The position numbers and the translations under genes are program-made. A DNA stretch of 54,967 nt from Joyebacterum sp964521425. Lineage in GTDB: Bacteria > Joyebacterota > Joyebacteria > Joyebacterales > Joyebacteraceae. Shown in pieces: positions 32,342 through 40,141 of the stretch. Location of the stretch: contig CAZFRO010000015.1 of NCBI GenBank assembly GCA_964521425.1, positions 1 through 54,967 on the forward strand, read 5' to 3'. Below the pieces are notes generated by a model. It saw only the letters and a list, made by a program, of their open reading frames with translations, had not been told where the DNA came from and ran no database searches. Positions within the stretch are counted from its first letter, which is position 1, and every line of letters begins with the position of its first letter.

Positions 32342-34471
32342 ATGACAGGCAGCGAATTCGCCAAGGCACTGATCAAAATCGATCCGAGGCTCGATGTGGA
32401 CCTGATCGCGCGGACCCACGACTATGCCGTTCTGGCCCACCAGGGGCAGACGCGGAAGTCAGGGGCTCCGTACGTCGAGCACGCTCGCGAGACCGCTTCC
32501 ATACTCGCGGAACTCAAGCTCGACTCGGCCACGGTTGCCGCAGGCCTCCTCCACGATGTTCTTGAGGAGAGCGACACCACTCCTGCTGATCTCACTCGAG
32601 AATTCGGCACGGAGATATCGAAGCTGGTTGACGGAGTCACCAAGATCACGGGTCTGAGATTCGAGAGCCGTGAGCGTGCACAGGCAGAGAACTTCCGCAA
32701 GATGATGCTGTCTGTCGTGCAGGACATTCGCGTCATACTGATCAAGCTCGCCGATCGTCTCCACAACATGCGTACCATCTCTCATCTTACGCCCGAACAG
32801 ATCGAGCGTATCTCCCGCGAGACACGGGAGATATTCGCCCCGCTGGCGGGGCGGTTCGGCGTGGCGAAGATCCAGCGCGAGTTGGAGGATCTGTCATTCA
32901 AGTGGCTGGAGCCCGATGCGTACAGGCGGCTTGCGGCTCTTGTGAAGGCGACTCGCGAGGAACGCGAAGCGACAATCGAGGAGTCGACCCGCCCGCTCAG
33001 AAAGCGGCTGACGCACGATGGGATGAAGGCGCGCATCGCCGGTCGGATAAAGCACCTGAACAGCATCCACCGGAAAATGGTGACGAGGGACAAGAACTTC
33101 GGTGAGATATACGATCTTCTGGCCATTCGCATCATCACTCAGACGGTAGAGGAGTGCTATCGGGTACTCGGCATCGTGCACACGCTCTTCGCTCCCGTTC
33201 ACGACAGGATCAAGGACTACATCGCGACCCCGAAGCTCAACGGCTATCGCTCGCTTCACACGACTGTCATGTCGCCGAAGGGGCAGATGCTGGAGATCCA
33301 GATACGCACGCGCGAGATGCATGACCAGGCCGAGTTCGGCATCGCGGCGCATTGGACATACAAGGAGGGCAAGCCGGGAGACGACGAGCTGGCCAGAAGT
33401 CTCAACTGGGTGCGTCAGCTTCTTGAGGGCAACGTGGATCTCACGGAGGCCCACGAGTTCATGGAATCGCTCAAGGTCGATCTCTTCCACGATGAGATCT
33501 TCGTCTTCACGCCAAACGGCGACCTCAAGCACCTGCCGAAGGGATCCACGCCTGTGGATTTCGCCTACACCATTCACACGGATGTGGGCAGCCACTGCGC
33601 CGGAGCAAAGATCAGCGGGCGGCTCGTCTCGCTCAAGTACAACCTCAAGAGCGGGGACACGGTTGAGATCGTCACATCCGATTCGGCCCGCCCCAGCCGC
33701 GACTGGCTGGGCTTCGTGGCAACCTCCCGGGCACGCAGCAAGATCCGACACCATCTGAGGGCGCAGGCGGACAGAGAGAGCATCGTTCTTGGCCGGAGGA
33801 TCGTCGACCGCGAACTCAAGAAGCTGGGAGCCGGAAGGAAGGATGTCGCTCTCGACGACATCGCGCAGGGCCTCGGATACGATAGCGTTGAGGATTTCAC
33901 GGCAGCCGTCGGTCGCGGTGACGTCAGCGCCGGGGAACTTACCAGAAAGCTCAGTCCGAAGCAGCAGCTCGGCAGGGGTCTGGTCGAGCGTCTGACGCGG
34001 CGTACACGTCGTCACGACACAGGAGTCAGGATTGAGGGCATCGGCGAGATCATGATCCACTTCGCGAAGTGTTGCCAGCCGGTCCCTGGAGATCAGATCG
34101 TCGGCATTATCACGAGAGGACGCGGGATCTCTGTGCACCGCGTTGGCTGTCCCAACACGTTCGGTCCCACTATCGACAAGGAACACAGGATGCCTGTCGA
34201 ATGGGATGTCGCGGAGGGCCAGACGTTCCCCGCCGCCTTCATCGTGAAGGGGGATCTCAGACGCAGTTTTCTCGCTGACGTATCGAACATCATCTCCGAG
34301 GAGCATGTGGAGGTTTCCGCGGCAAGCATGACCACAGAGAGCGGGCTTGTCACCGTGAGGTTCCGCGTCGACATAGGCAATCTCCACAGGCTGAGGAAGC
34401 TCATGAAGGCGATCCTCGCGCTCAAGGGAGTCAAGAGCGTCGAGCGCAGTCGTTCGGTTCGTGAACGGTAA
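32342..34471 (+). CDS. rel: Bifunctional (p)ppGpp synthetase/hydrolase (RelA/SpoT type)
   Basis: 709 residues. It makes and degrades the stringent-response alarmone. The N-terminal HD hydrolase is intact (Y-V-E-H at 44-47, L-L-H-D-V-L-E-E-S with His71-Asp72). The synthetase domain follows (Y-D-L-L-A-I-R-I-I, N-G-Y-R-S-L-H-T-T-V). Then come TGS (about 380-440, F-V-F-T-P-N-G-D-L-K-H-L-P-K-G-S-T), a helical and Cys/His region (C-C-Q-P-V-P-G-D, H-R-V-G-C-P-N) and a C-terminal ACT domain. The intact HD motif supports bifunctionality. Its only visible homologue in the window is itself. ATG 32342 has no clear ribosome site. Confidence 0.95.
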   Translation: MTGSEFAKALIKIDPRLDVDLIARTHDYAVLAHQGQTRKSGAPYVEHARETASILAELKLDSATVAAGLLHDVLEESDTTPADLTREFGTEISKLVDGVTKITGLRFESRERAQAENFRKMMLSVVQDIRVILIKLADRLHNMRTISHLTPEQIERISRETREIFAPLAGRFGVAKIQRELEDLSFKWLEPDAYRRLAALVKATREEREATIEESTRPLRKRLTHDGMKARIAGRIKHLNSIHRKMVTRDKNFGEIYDLLAIRIITQTVEECYRVLGIVHTLFAPVHDRIKDYIATPKLNGYRSLHTTVMSPKGQMLEIQIRTREMHDQAEFGIAAHWTYKEGKPGDDELARSLNWVRQLLEGNVDLTEAHEFMESLKVDLFHDEIFVFTPNGDLKHLPKGSTPVDFAYTIHTDVGSHCAGAKISGRLVSLKYNLKSGDTVEIVTSDSARPSRDWLGFVATSRARSKIRHHLRAQADRESIVLGRRIVDRELKKLGAGRKDVALDDIAQGLGYDSVEDFTAAVGRGDVSAGELTRKLSPKQQLGRGLVERLTRRTRRHDTGVRIEGIGEIMIHFAKCCQPVPGDQIVGIITRGRGISVHRVGCPNTFGPTIDKEHRMPVEWDVAEGQTFPAAFIVKGDLRRSFLADVSNIISEEHVEVSAASMTTESGLVTVRFRVDIGNLHRLRKLMKAILALKGVKSVERSRSVRER

Positions 34472-34501
34472 GATCTCCGTCTTGAACTCCGGGAGGCAGC
34501 C

Positions 34502-34978
34502 CTGAGAGCAGTTCTGCAAAGGGTGTCACGCGCACGCGTTTCCGTCGATGGTGAGACGGTCGGCGAGATAGAGGGCGGCCTCGTCGTGCTGCTCGGCGTC
34601 CAAGATGGCGACACCGAGGAGGACGGTCGCTGGCTCGCATCCAAGTGCGCCCAGCTCAGGATCTTCGAGGACGACGAGGGGCGGATGAATCGCTCCGTTC
34701 TGGAAACGTCCGGCAGCGTGCTGCTCATCTCGCAGTTCACCCTTCTTGCCGATTGCAGGAAGGGCCGCAGACCCAGCTTCACAAGGGCGGCACGACCCCA
34801 GGAGGGCGAGGAGCTCTGTGAGCAGTTTGCCGCGCTACTGCGAAGCGATGGGCTCGCCGTGTCCACGGGGCGTTTCGGTGCGAGGATGGCCGTCGAACTC
34901 ACAAACGATGGTCCCGTGACCATTGTGATAGACAGCTCCGACAGACACAGGAGCAGGGGAGGTGGCGGTGGCGTGTGA
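34502..34978 (+). CDS. dtd: D-aminoacyl-tRNA deacylase, apparent CTG start codon
   Basis: 158 residues. DTD removes D-amino acids (and glycine from tRNA-Ala) to protect translation. Family motifs are present: S-Q-F-T-L-L-A-D-C-R-K-G-R-R-P-S-F and N-D-G-P-V-T-I-V-I-D-S. The universal N-terminus M-R-A-V-L-Q-R-V-S-R-A-R-V-S-V is encoded only if translation begins at CTG 34502, which has GGGAGG 5 bases upstream. Between the in-frame stop at 34469-34471 and this codon there is no ATG, GTG or TTG. The next candidate, GTG 34523, would delete the first beta strand. The end overlaps maf by 11 bases, so the two are coupled. Confidence 0.92.
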   Translation: MRAVLQRVSRARVSVDGETVGEIEGGLVVLLGVQDGDTEEDGRWLASKCAQLRIFEDDEGRMNRSVLETSGSVLLISQFTLLADCRKGRRPSFTRAARPQEGEELCEQFAALLRSDGLAVSTGRFGARMAVELTNDGPVTIVIDSSDRHRSRGGGGGV

Positions 34979-35573
34979 ACTCGTGAGACGGCTTGTGAGC
35001 GAGGAGCCGCTCGTGCTCGGCTCGAGTTCCCCTCGGCGCCGGCGCATTCTCGATGGGCTCGATCTCGAGTTCATCGTCGATGTTCCCGATGTCGATGAGT
35101 CAGTGGAGGATGGAGAGGCTCCTGATGAGCATGTGAAGCGTCTCGCCTGGCTCAAGGCCGCAACAGTGGCCGGACGCCATGAGAAGGGAACCGTCATCGC
35201 GGCCGACACCATCGTGCTCCTGGACGACAAGATCCTCGGGAAGCCGGCCGACGCCAGGGAGGCCGTTGAGATGCTGACGACACTTCGCGGCCGCCGGCAC
35301 GAAGTCCTGACCGGTGTCGCGGTCCTGCGCTGTTCCGATGGCGCCGGCGCCGTTGGCGTGGAATCTACTGAGGTGTTGGTTCGCATGCTATCGGACGAGG
35401 ACATTGAGTCGTACGTGGAAGGCGGCGAGCCGCTCGACAAGGCCGGCTCCTACGCAATCCAGGACTGTGGTGCGGCGATCGTGGAAGAGGTGAGTGGCTG
35501 TTTCTACAACGTCGTGGGGCTGCCCGTGGCGCTCCTGTGTGATGTGCTCAGTCGCCTTACTTCCATGGACTAG
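34968..35573 (+). CDS. maf: Maf-family nucleoside triphosphate pyrophosphatase
   Basis: 201 residues from GTG 34968 (AGGGGAGG 5 bases upstream; GTG 34962 is also in frame). Maf proteins hydrolyse dTTP/UTP or modified nucleotides. Motifs: L-G-S-S-S-P-R-R-R-R-I-L, then D-E-S-V, A-A-D-T-I-V-L-L-D-D-K-I-L-G-K-P with the catalytic Asp, H-E-V-L-T-G-V-A and D-K-A-G-S-Y-A-I-Q-D. The SSSPRR form is of the YhdE/dTTPase-UTPase branch. It overlaps dtd, and mtnA follows 29 bases downstream. Confidence 0.92.
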   Translation: MACELVRRLVSEEPLVLGSSSPRRRRILDGLDLEFIVDVPDVDESVEDGEAPDEHVKRLAWLKAATVAGRHEKGTVIAADTIVLLDDKILGKPADAREAVEMLTTLRGRRHEVLTGVAVLRCSDGAGAVGVESTEVLVRMLSDEDIESYVEGGEPLDKAGSYAIQDCGAAIVEEVSGCFYNVVGLPVALLCDVLSRLTSMD

Positions 35574-35602
35574 AGCGGGTTTTCGAGCAGGTTGGGGGAG
35601 AG

Positions 35603-36664
35603 ATGAGCAGGAACGAACACATCAAGACGATCGAGTGGACCGGTGGTGTCGTGCGACTGGTCGATCAGACGCGTCTGCCCGGGGAACTCGTGTTCAAGGA
35701 CGTGAGCGACTACAGGCAACTGGCCGAAAGCATCAGACGTCTGGAGGTTCGGGGCGCTCCTGCCATAGGCGTTGCCGGGGCCATGGGCGTGGCGCTCGCT
35801 GCCGTGGGGAGTGAGGCCGGTTCCCTGGATGAACTCCGCTCCGATGTTAGGGCCGCCGCCGAGCTTCTCATCGCAACGCGACCGACTGCCGTCAACCTGC
35901 GCTGGGCGATAGAGCGAAGTCTCCGTGTTGCAGATGACGAGTCGATTCGCGACACGGGCGAGCTTACCCGCCGCCTGATCGACGAGGCGCTCAGTATCTA
36001 CGAAGAGGACATAGAGCTGTCCCGCAGTATCGGACGGCATGGAGCAGCCCTTCTCTCAGACGGCGACAGCGTTCTGACGCACTGCAATGCCGGTGGGCTC
36101 GCGACAGCTCAGTTCGGCACGGCGCTGGCCATTATCTACACGGCCGTCGAGGAGGGGAAGCGCATACACGTCTATGCAGACGAGACCAGGCCGCTGTTGC
36201 AGGGGGCGAGGCTGACAACCTGGGAACTGATGCAGCACGGGATCGACGTGACTCTGCTCTGTGACAGCGCCGCCGCATCTGCGATGGCCCGGGGCTGGGT
36301 GAATGCGGTCATCGTCGGCGCCGACAGGATTGCCCGAAACGGCGACGTGGCCAACAAGATCGGCACTTTTCCTCTGGCTCTGGCAGCGCACCGGCACGGG
36401 ATCCCGTTCTATGTTGCGGCGCCCTACTCGACTCTCGATCCGGCGCTTCCGGACGGGAGCACCATCCCGATCGAGGAGCGATCCTCCGATGAGATCACCA
36501 CCATAGGGGGTTTTCGGGTAGCTCCAGAGGGTGTCGAGGTGTTCAACCCTGCCTTCGATGTGACGCCGGCTGAGCTTGTGACCGCCATTATCACCGATGT
36601 CGGGGTCTTCCGCCCCCCCTACGGTCCCTCGCTTCTCTCGAAAAACAGCCCATCTGGCGCTTGA
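35603..36664 (+). CDS. mtnA: Methylthioribose-1-phosphate isomerase
   Basis: 353 residues of the aIF2B/MtnA family. MtnA converts 5-methylthioribose-1-phosphate to methylthioribulose-1-phosphate in methionine salvage. The active-site features are present: R-G-A-P-A-I-G near residue 50, T-H-C-N-A-G-G-L-A-T with Cys161, T-R-P-L-L-Q-G-A-R-L-T, and G-A-D-R-I-A-R-N-G-D with Asp241. Cys and Asp at these places mark MtnA rather than the eIF2B-like or ribose-1,5-bisphosphate isomerase branches. No other salvage gene is in the window. The stop codon overlaps the -35 of the rplM promoter. Confidence 0.92.
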   Translation: MSRNEHIKTIEWTGGVVRLVDQTRLPGELVFKDVSDYRQLAESIRRLEVRGAPAIGVAGAMGVALAAVGSEAGSLDELRSDVRAAAELLIATRPTAVNLRWAIERSLRVADDESIRDTGELTRRLIDEALSIYEEDIELSRSIGRHGAALLSDGDSVLTHCNAGGLATAQFGTALAIIYTAVEEGKRIHVYADETRPLLQGARLTTWELMQHGIDVTLLCDSAAASAMARGWVNAVIVGADRIARNGDVANKIGTFPLALAAHRHGIPFYVAAPYSTLDPALPDGSTIPIEERSSDEITTIGGFRVAPEGVEVFNPAFDVTPAELVTAIITDVGVFRPPYGPSLLSKNSPSGA

Positions 36665-36689
36665 CAGCGCTCCAGCACATTGCTATTAT
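36661..36689 (+). promoter_or_regulatory. sigma70-type promoter of rplM-rpsI
   Basis: TTGACA (36661-36666), 17-base spacer, TATTAT (36684-36689), with TGC before the -10 (extended form). The leader to rplM would be about 175 bases long. Confidence 0.88.
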
Positions 36690-36720
36690 TCAGGGTTCGT
36701 ACTGTGGAGTCCGGTCGTGG

Positions 36721-36756
36721 CGTCCGAATCGCCGGACGATGTTCCCGACAACATCG
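36721..36756 (+). promoter_or_regulatory. Double-hairpin leader of the rplM-rpsI mRNA
   Basis: Hairpin 1: CGTCCG (36721-36726) with CGGACG (36733-36738), 6-base loop. Hairpin 2: CGATGTT (36737-36743) with AACATCG (36750-36756), 6-base loop. They share the two bases CG and so compete or stack end to end. The position in the leader of the L13-S9 operon suggests binding by L13 or another autoregulator. The rest of the leader up to 36872 shows no clear element. Confidence 0.5.
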
Positions 36757-36872
36757 ACCAGCCGATTCGTTATTGAGTATTCGGCGCGCCTCGAAATGCG
36801 GATGGGCGGAGAGGTCTGCCTGTATCCACGGGCGCGTGACAACAGATGAAAGCAATTCGGAGGACTAGCTGG

Positions 36873-37301
36873 ATGTCGACACATGTAACGAAGATCTCGG
36901 AGATCGAGAGGAAGCACTACGTCGTGGATGCCGACGGGAAGATTCTCGGCAGGCTATCCACCGTGGTCGCTTCCGTCCTTCGCGGGAAGGGCAAGGTGAA
37001 CTTCTCGACGCATCTGGACACGGGCGACTTTGTCGTCGTCGTGAACGCGTCGAAGGTCGTGGTCACGGGGAACAAGCTTGAGTCGAAGACTTACTTCAGT
37101 CATAGCGGTCACCCCGGCGGCGCAAGGTACGTCACGATGAAGAAGCTCATGGAGACCCGACCGGAGGACGTCGTGCGGCACGCTATCAAGGGCATGCTTC
37201 CGAAGAACAAGCTCGGACGCGCCATGCTCAAGAAGCTCCGCGTCTACGCCGGCCCGGAGCATCCGCACGAGGCACAGCAGCCTGAGGTTCTGGAAATCTA
37301 G
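36873..37301 (+). CDS. rplM: 50S ribosomal protein uL13
   Basis: 142 residues, the same length as in E. coli, from ATG 36873 with GGAGGA 9 bases upstream (the ORF is open 9 codons earlier without support). Family segments: H-Y-V-V-D-A-D-G-K-I-L-G-R-L-S-T, G-D-F-V-V-V-V-N-A, T-G-N-K-L-E-S-K-T-Y-F-S-H-S-G-H-P-G-G, A-I-K-G-M-L-P-K-N-K-L-G-R and L-R-V-Y-A-G-P-E-H-P-H. Early assembly protein of the large subunit. In operon with rpsI. Confidence 0.98.
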   Translation: MSTHVTKISEIERKHYVVDADGKILGRLSTVVASVLRGKGKVNFSTHLDTGDFVVVVNASKVVVTGNKLESKTYFSHSGHPGGARYVTMKKLMETRPEDVVRHAIKGMLPKNKLGRAMLKKLRVYAGPEHPHEAQQPEVLEI

Positions 37302-37381
37302 TGGTGCATCGCGCCGCATCGTGTCGCTCATGGCGATGCTTGGGCGACGCGCGGCGATGATTGCTTGAAAGGAGAAGTCTG

Positions 37382-37771
37382 ATGGCGAGTTCCTTCCATG
37401 CCGTTGGAAGGCGCAAGGAAGCGGTCGCGAGAGTGCGACTGATTCCGGGCACAGGAGTCAGAGTCGTGAACGGGCGAGAGATCAACGAGTTCTTCCCGAG
37501 AAAGACTCTGGTCGGCGATATCCTGCGGCCTTTCGATGTGACCTCTACCAGCGACCGCTACGACATCACTGCGAACGTCAGAGGTGGCGGAGTGGCCGGG
37601 CAAGCGGGTGCGGTGCGACTCGGTATTGCCAGGGCGCTGGTGAAGATCGACGAGAGCTACAGGAAGCCTCTGAAGCAAGAGGGGCTGCTGACGAGAGATT
37701 CGAGGATGAAGGAACGGAAGAAGCCCGGTCAGCCAGGTGCCAGGAAGAAGTTCCAGTTCTCGAAGAGGTAG
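37382..37771 (+). CDS. rpsI: 30S ribosomal protein uS9
   Basis: 129 residues from ATG 37382 behind GGAGAAG. It shows A-V-G-R-R-K-E-A-V-A-R-V-R, V-R-G-G-G-V-A-G-Q-A-G-A, R-L-G-I-A-R-A-L and the conserved basic end G-A-R-K-K-F-Q-F-S-K-R, whose tail contacts P-site tRNA. It lies 80 bases behind rplM, the conserved L13-S9 pair. Confidence 0.98.
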   Translation: MASSFHAVGRRKEAVARVRLIPGTGVRVVNGREINEFFPRKTLVGDILRPFDVTSTSDRYDITANVRGGGVAGQAGAVRLGIARALVKIDESYRKPLKQEGLLTRDSRMKERKKPGQPGARKKFQFSKR

Positions 37772-37780
37772 AGTAACACA

Positions 37781-37915
37781 TGCTCCGTGCGCGGACGTCT
37801 CGGTCCCGATGTGGTGATCGGGAGGCGCCGGAGCAAATCCAGCACGCGGTCGGACCGTTGCAGGGGTCCGTGGCGGATTCACCAGCCACGGCCTGCCGCG
37901 GGATGATGGCCGCGG
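37781..37915 (+). promoter_or_regulatory. Highly structured leader upstream of rpsB-tsf
   Basis: The 180-base gap between rpsI and rpsB can form four helices. A closing helix TGCTCCG (37781-37787) / CGGAGCA (37829-37835) encloses TCCCGAT (37804-37810) / ATCGGGA (37817-37823). Next come CGGACC (37851-37856) / GGTCCG (37865-37870), CCGTGGC (37868-37874) / GCCACGG (37885-37891), and CCGCGG (37896-37901) / CCGCGG (37910-37915). The second and third share bases and are alternatives. S2 is known to autoregulate rpsB-tsf in some bacteria, so this is a candidate S2-binding leader. No promoter was recognised in the gap. Confidence 0.55.
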
Positions 37916-37951
37916 AAGATGCAACCATGTAGTTGAAGGGAGTGAAGAGCA

Positions 37952-38749
37952 ATGGCATCACCAGATGTCCGTACTCTGCTGGAGGCCGGTGTCCACTTCG
38001 GTCACCAGACCCGCCGCTGGAATCCCAAGATGAAGCCTTTCATCTTCATGAGGCGGAATGGGATTCACATCATCGATCTCGCAAAGACAGTTGCAGCCAT
38101 GAAGAAAGCGGAGACCGCGATCTTCGAGACGGTTCGTGGTGGCGGCAAGGTCCTGTTTGTCTGCACGAAGCGGCAGGGCCACCAGATTGTGAAGGAGGAA
38201 GCCGAGAGGTGCGGCATGCTCTACATGACCGAGCGTTGGCTCGGTGGCACCCTGACCAACCTCCAGACCGTCCGCAAGAGCGTCAAGAAGCTCGAGGACA
38301 TCGAGAAGATGGCCGAGGACGGAACGTACGAACTCATCTCCAAGCGCGAGAGACTCAAGCACGACAGGGCGAAGGCAAAGCTTCTTAACGTGCTCGACGG
38401 TATTCGCGATATGAAGAAGCCTCCCGGTCTGGTGTTCATCCTCGACACCAAGAGGGAGGAGATCGCAGTGTGCGAGGCCGGCAAGCTCCGCATACCGATC
38501 GTAGGAGTCGTTGACACGAACGCGAATCCGGATCCGATCGTCTACCCGATTCCCGGCAACGATGACGCGATTCGGTCGATCAGGCTCTTCTCGGCGTTTG
38601 TGGCCGACTGTGTACTGGAAGCCAAGGCTCACCAGTCCGAGGGCAAGGACGACGTAGTGCCGGATTCGACCAAGGCGCCCCAGAGTGAGAAACCTGCAGC
38701 CGAGGAGAAGCCGGCGGCTGAGGTGGCGTCAGAGGTCAAGCCGCAATAG
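37952..38749 (+). CDS. rpsB: 30S ribosomal protein uS2
   Basis: 265 residues. Typical stretches are L-L-E-A-G-V-H-F-G-H-Q-T-R-R-W-N-P-K-M, F-V-C-T-K-R-Q-G-H-Q, T-E-R-W-L-G-G-T-L-T-N, P-G-L-V-F-I-L-D-T-K-R-E-E and V-G-V-V-D-T-N-A-N-P-D. A C-terminal tail of about 35 residues rich in Glu, Lys, Ala and Pro (A-A-E-E-K-P-A-A-E-V) extends beyond the fold. Start ATG 37952 with GAAGGGAG upstream. First gene of rpsB-tsf-pyrH-frr. Confidence 0.98.
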   Translation: MASPDVRTLLEAGVHFGHQTRRWNPKMKPFIFMRRNGIHIIDLAKTVAAMKKAETAIFETVRGGGKVLFVCTKRQGHQIVKEEAERCGMLYMTERWLGGTLTNLQTVRKSVKKLEDIEKMAEDGTYELISKRERLKHDRAKAKLLNVLDGIRDMKKPPGLVFILDTKREEIAVCEAGKLRIPIVGVVDTNANPDPIVYPIPGNDDAIRSIRLFSAFVADCVLEAKAHQSEGKDDVVPDSTKAPQSEKPAAEEKPAAEVASEVKPQ

Positions 38750-38806
38750 GCATAGTGGCTCAAGCGTATCAGTCATCCATGTGGATTCACAGAGTTGGAG
38801 AACAAG

Positions 38807-39400
38807 ATGGAGATAACTGCAGCCCTGGTGAAGGAGCTCAGACAGAAGACCGGCGCCGGTCTGATGGACTGCAAGAAAGCGCTCAAGGAGACCAGTGGCA
38901 ACGTGGAGGAGGCGAGCGACTACCTTCGCAAGAGTGGAATTCTGAAGGCCGCGAAGCGCGCCGGCAGGGCCACCGGCGAGGGACTCATCACCTCTTATGT
39001 GCATTCCGGCTCGAAGCTGGCCGTGCTTGTCGAGGTGAACTGCGAAACGGACTTCGTGGCGAGGACCGACAAGTTCCAGGACTTCACGAAGGGCGTCGCC
39101 ATGCATATCGCGGCGCAGAGTCCTCTCGTTGTTTCGCGCGAGGAACTCTCTGAAGCCGATCTCACCAGAGAGAAGGCGATCTACCGCGAGCAGGCGATAG
39201 CTTCGGGCAAGCCGGAGAACATCGTGGACAAGATCGTGGACGGACGAGTCGAGAAGTACTACTCGGAAGTCTGTCTGCTCGATCAAGCGTATGTCAAAGA
39301 TGGCGACATCACGGTCGCGGATCTTCTGAACCAAACGATTGCCGTTCTCGGCGAGAACATTCGTATCCGACGGTTCGTCCGCATGAATCTCGGCGAGTAG
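38807..39400 (+). CDS. tsf: Translation elongation factor Ts (short type)
   Basis: 197 residues from ATG 38807 (GGAG upstream). It exchanges GDP on EF-Tu. The N-terminal UBA-like domain reads L-V-K-E-L-R-Q-K-T-G-A-G-L-M-D-C-K-K-A-L, followed by E-V-N-C-E-T-D-F-V-A-R, the EF-Tu contact motif, and an I-R-R-F-V-R-M-N-L-G-E end. It is about 85 residues shorter than E. coli EF-Ts and resembles the short Thermus-type form, which acts as a dimer; the shortness is therefore not a truncation. Confidence 0.96.
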   Translation: MEITAALVKELRQKTGAGLMDCKKALKETSGNVEEASDYLRKSGILKAAKRAGRATGEGLITSYVHSGSKLAVLVEVNCETDFVARTDKFQDFTKGVAMHIAAQSPLVVSREELSEADLTREKAIYREQAIASGKPENIVDKIVDGRVEKYYSEVCLLDQAYVKDGDITVADLLNQTIAVLGENIRIRRFVRMNLGE

Positions 39401-39424
39401 ACTCAAAGGTAGGTAAGGAGCCGA

Positions 39425-40138
39425 ATGCCTGCGTTTGAACGAGTTATCGTCAAGGTCAGTGGAGAGTCCCTGAAGGGTGAGGGGCATAGACCCATCTCGC
39501 TCGAGGCGGCCGCATGGCTGGCGGGCGAGATAGGCAAGGCCCACGAAGCCGGAGCGGAACTCGGTGTCGTGATAGGTGGCGGGAACATCCTCCGCGGGGG
39601 TTCGGTTGCTCGCGACGGCGCTGGCCGCGTGACGGCCGACCACATGGGGATGCTCGCGACCATCATCAATGCGCTGGCGCTCCGAGTCGCACTTGAGGAA
39701 CAGGGGCTCGACGCGCATGTCATGAGCGCCGTACCGTGTGGCTCCATGGCGGAACCTGTCGATATCGCCAGGGCGAAGACGTACCTTTCCCAGGGCGGCG
39801 TTGTGATGTTCGCCGGAGGGACAGGGAACCCATTCTTCAGCACGGATACGGCAGCCGCACTCAGAGCCTCTGAGATCGTGGCTGACGGGCTTCTCAAGGG
39901 TACGAAGACCGACGGTGTGTACGACGCCGACCCCGCAACCCATCCGGCTGCAACACGGTACACAGAGCTGACCTATTCAGAGGCAATCGAGAGAAGACTG
40001 GCCGTCATGGACATGACGGCCTTCTCGCTGTGCAGGGATCAGAAGCTGCCGATCGTCGTGTTCGATCTCTGGGTCGAAGGAAACATCAGGCGGGCAGTTG
40101 ACGGTGAATCGGTTGGAACCGTTGTGAAGGAGGACTAG
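39425..40138 (+). CDS. pyrH: UMP kinase
   Basis: 237 residues of the amino-acid-kinase fold. It phosphorylates UMP to UDP. Motifs: K-V-S-G-E-S-L-K-G-E-G at the N-terminus, G-V-V-I-G-G-G-N-I-L-R-G, D-H-M-G-M-L-A-T-I-I-N-A-L-A-L, F-A-G-G-T-G-N-P-F-F-S-T-D-T-A-A-A-L-R-A and T-K-T-D-G-V-Y-D-A-D-P. AAGGAG precedes ATG 39425. Between tsf and frr, the conserved order. Confidence 0.97.
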   Translation: MPAFERVIVKVSGESLKGEGHRPISLEAAAWLAGEIGKAHEAGAELGVVIGGGNILRGGSVARDGAGRVTADHMGMLATIINALALRVALEEQGLDAHVMSAVPCGSMAEPVDIARAKTYLSQGGVVMFAGGTGNPFFSTDTAAALRASEIVADGLLKGTKTDGVYDADPATHPAATRYTELTYSEAIERRLAVMDMTAFSLCRDQKLPIVVFDLWVEGNIRRAVDGESVGTVVKED

Positions 40139-40141
40139 GTG

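Noticed and set aside
32894..34519. 541-codon minus-strand frame opposite rel and dtd
   Set aside because: Shadow of the Rel coding frame; no recognisable domain, and it would cross two well-supported genes.
38729..39943. 404-codon minus-strand frame opposite tsf and pyrH
   Set aside because: Antisense to two universally conserved genes; composition follows their third-position bias.
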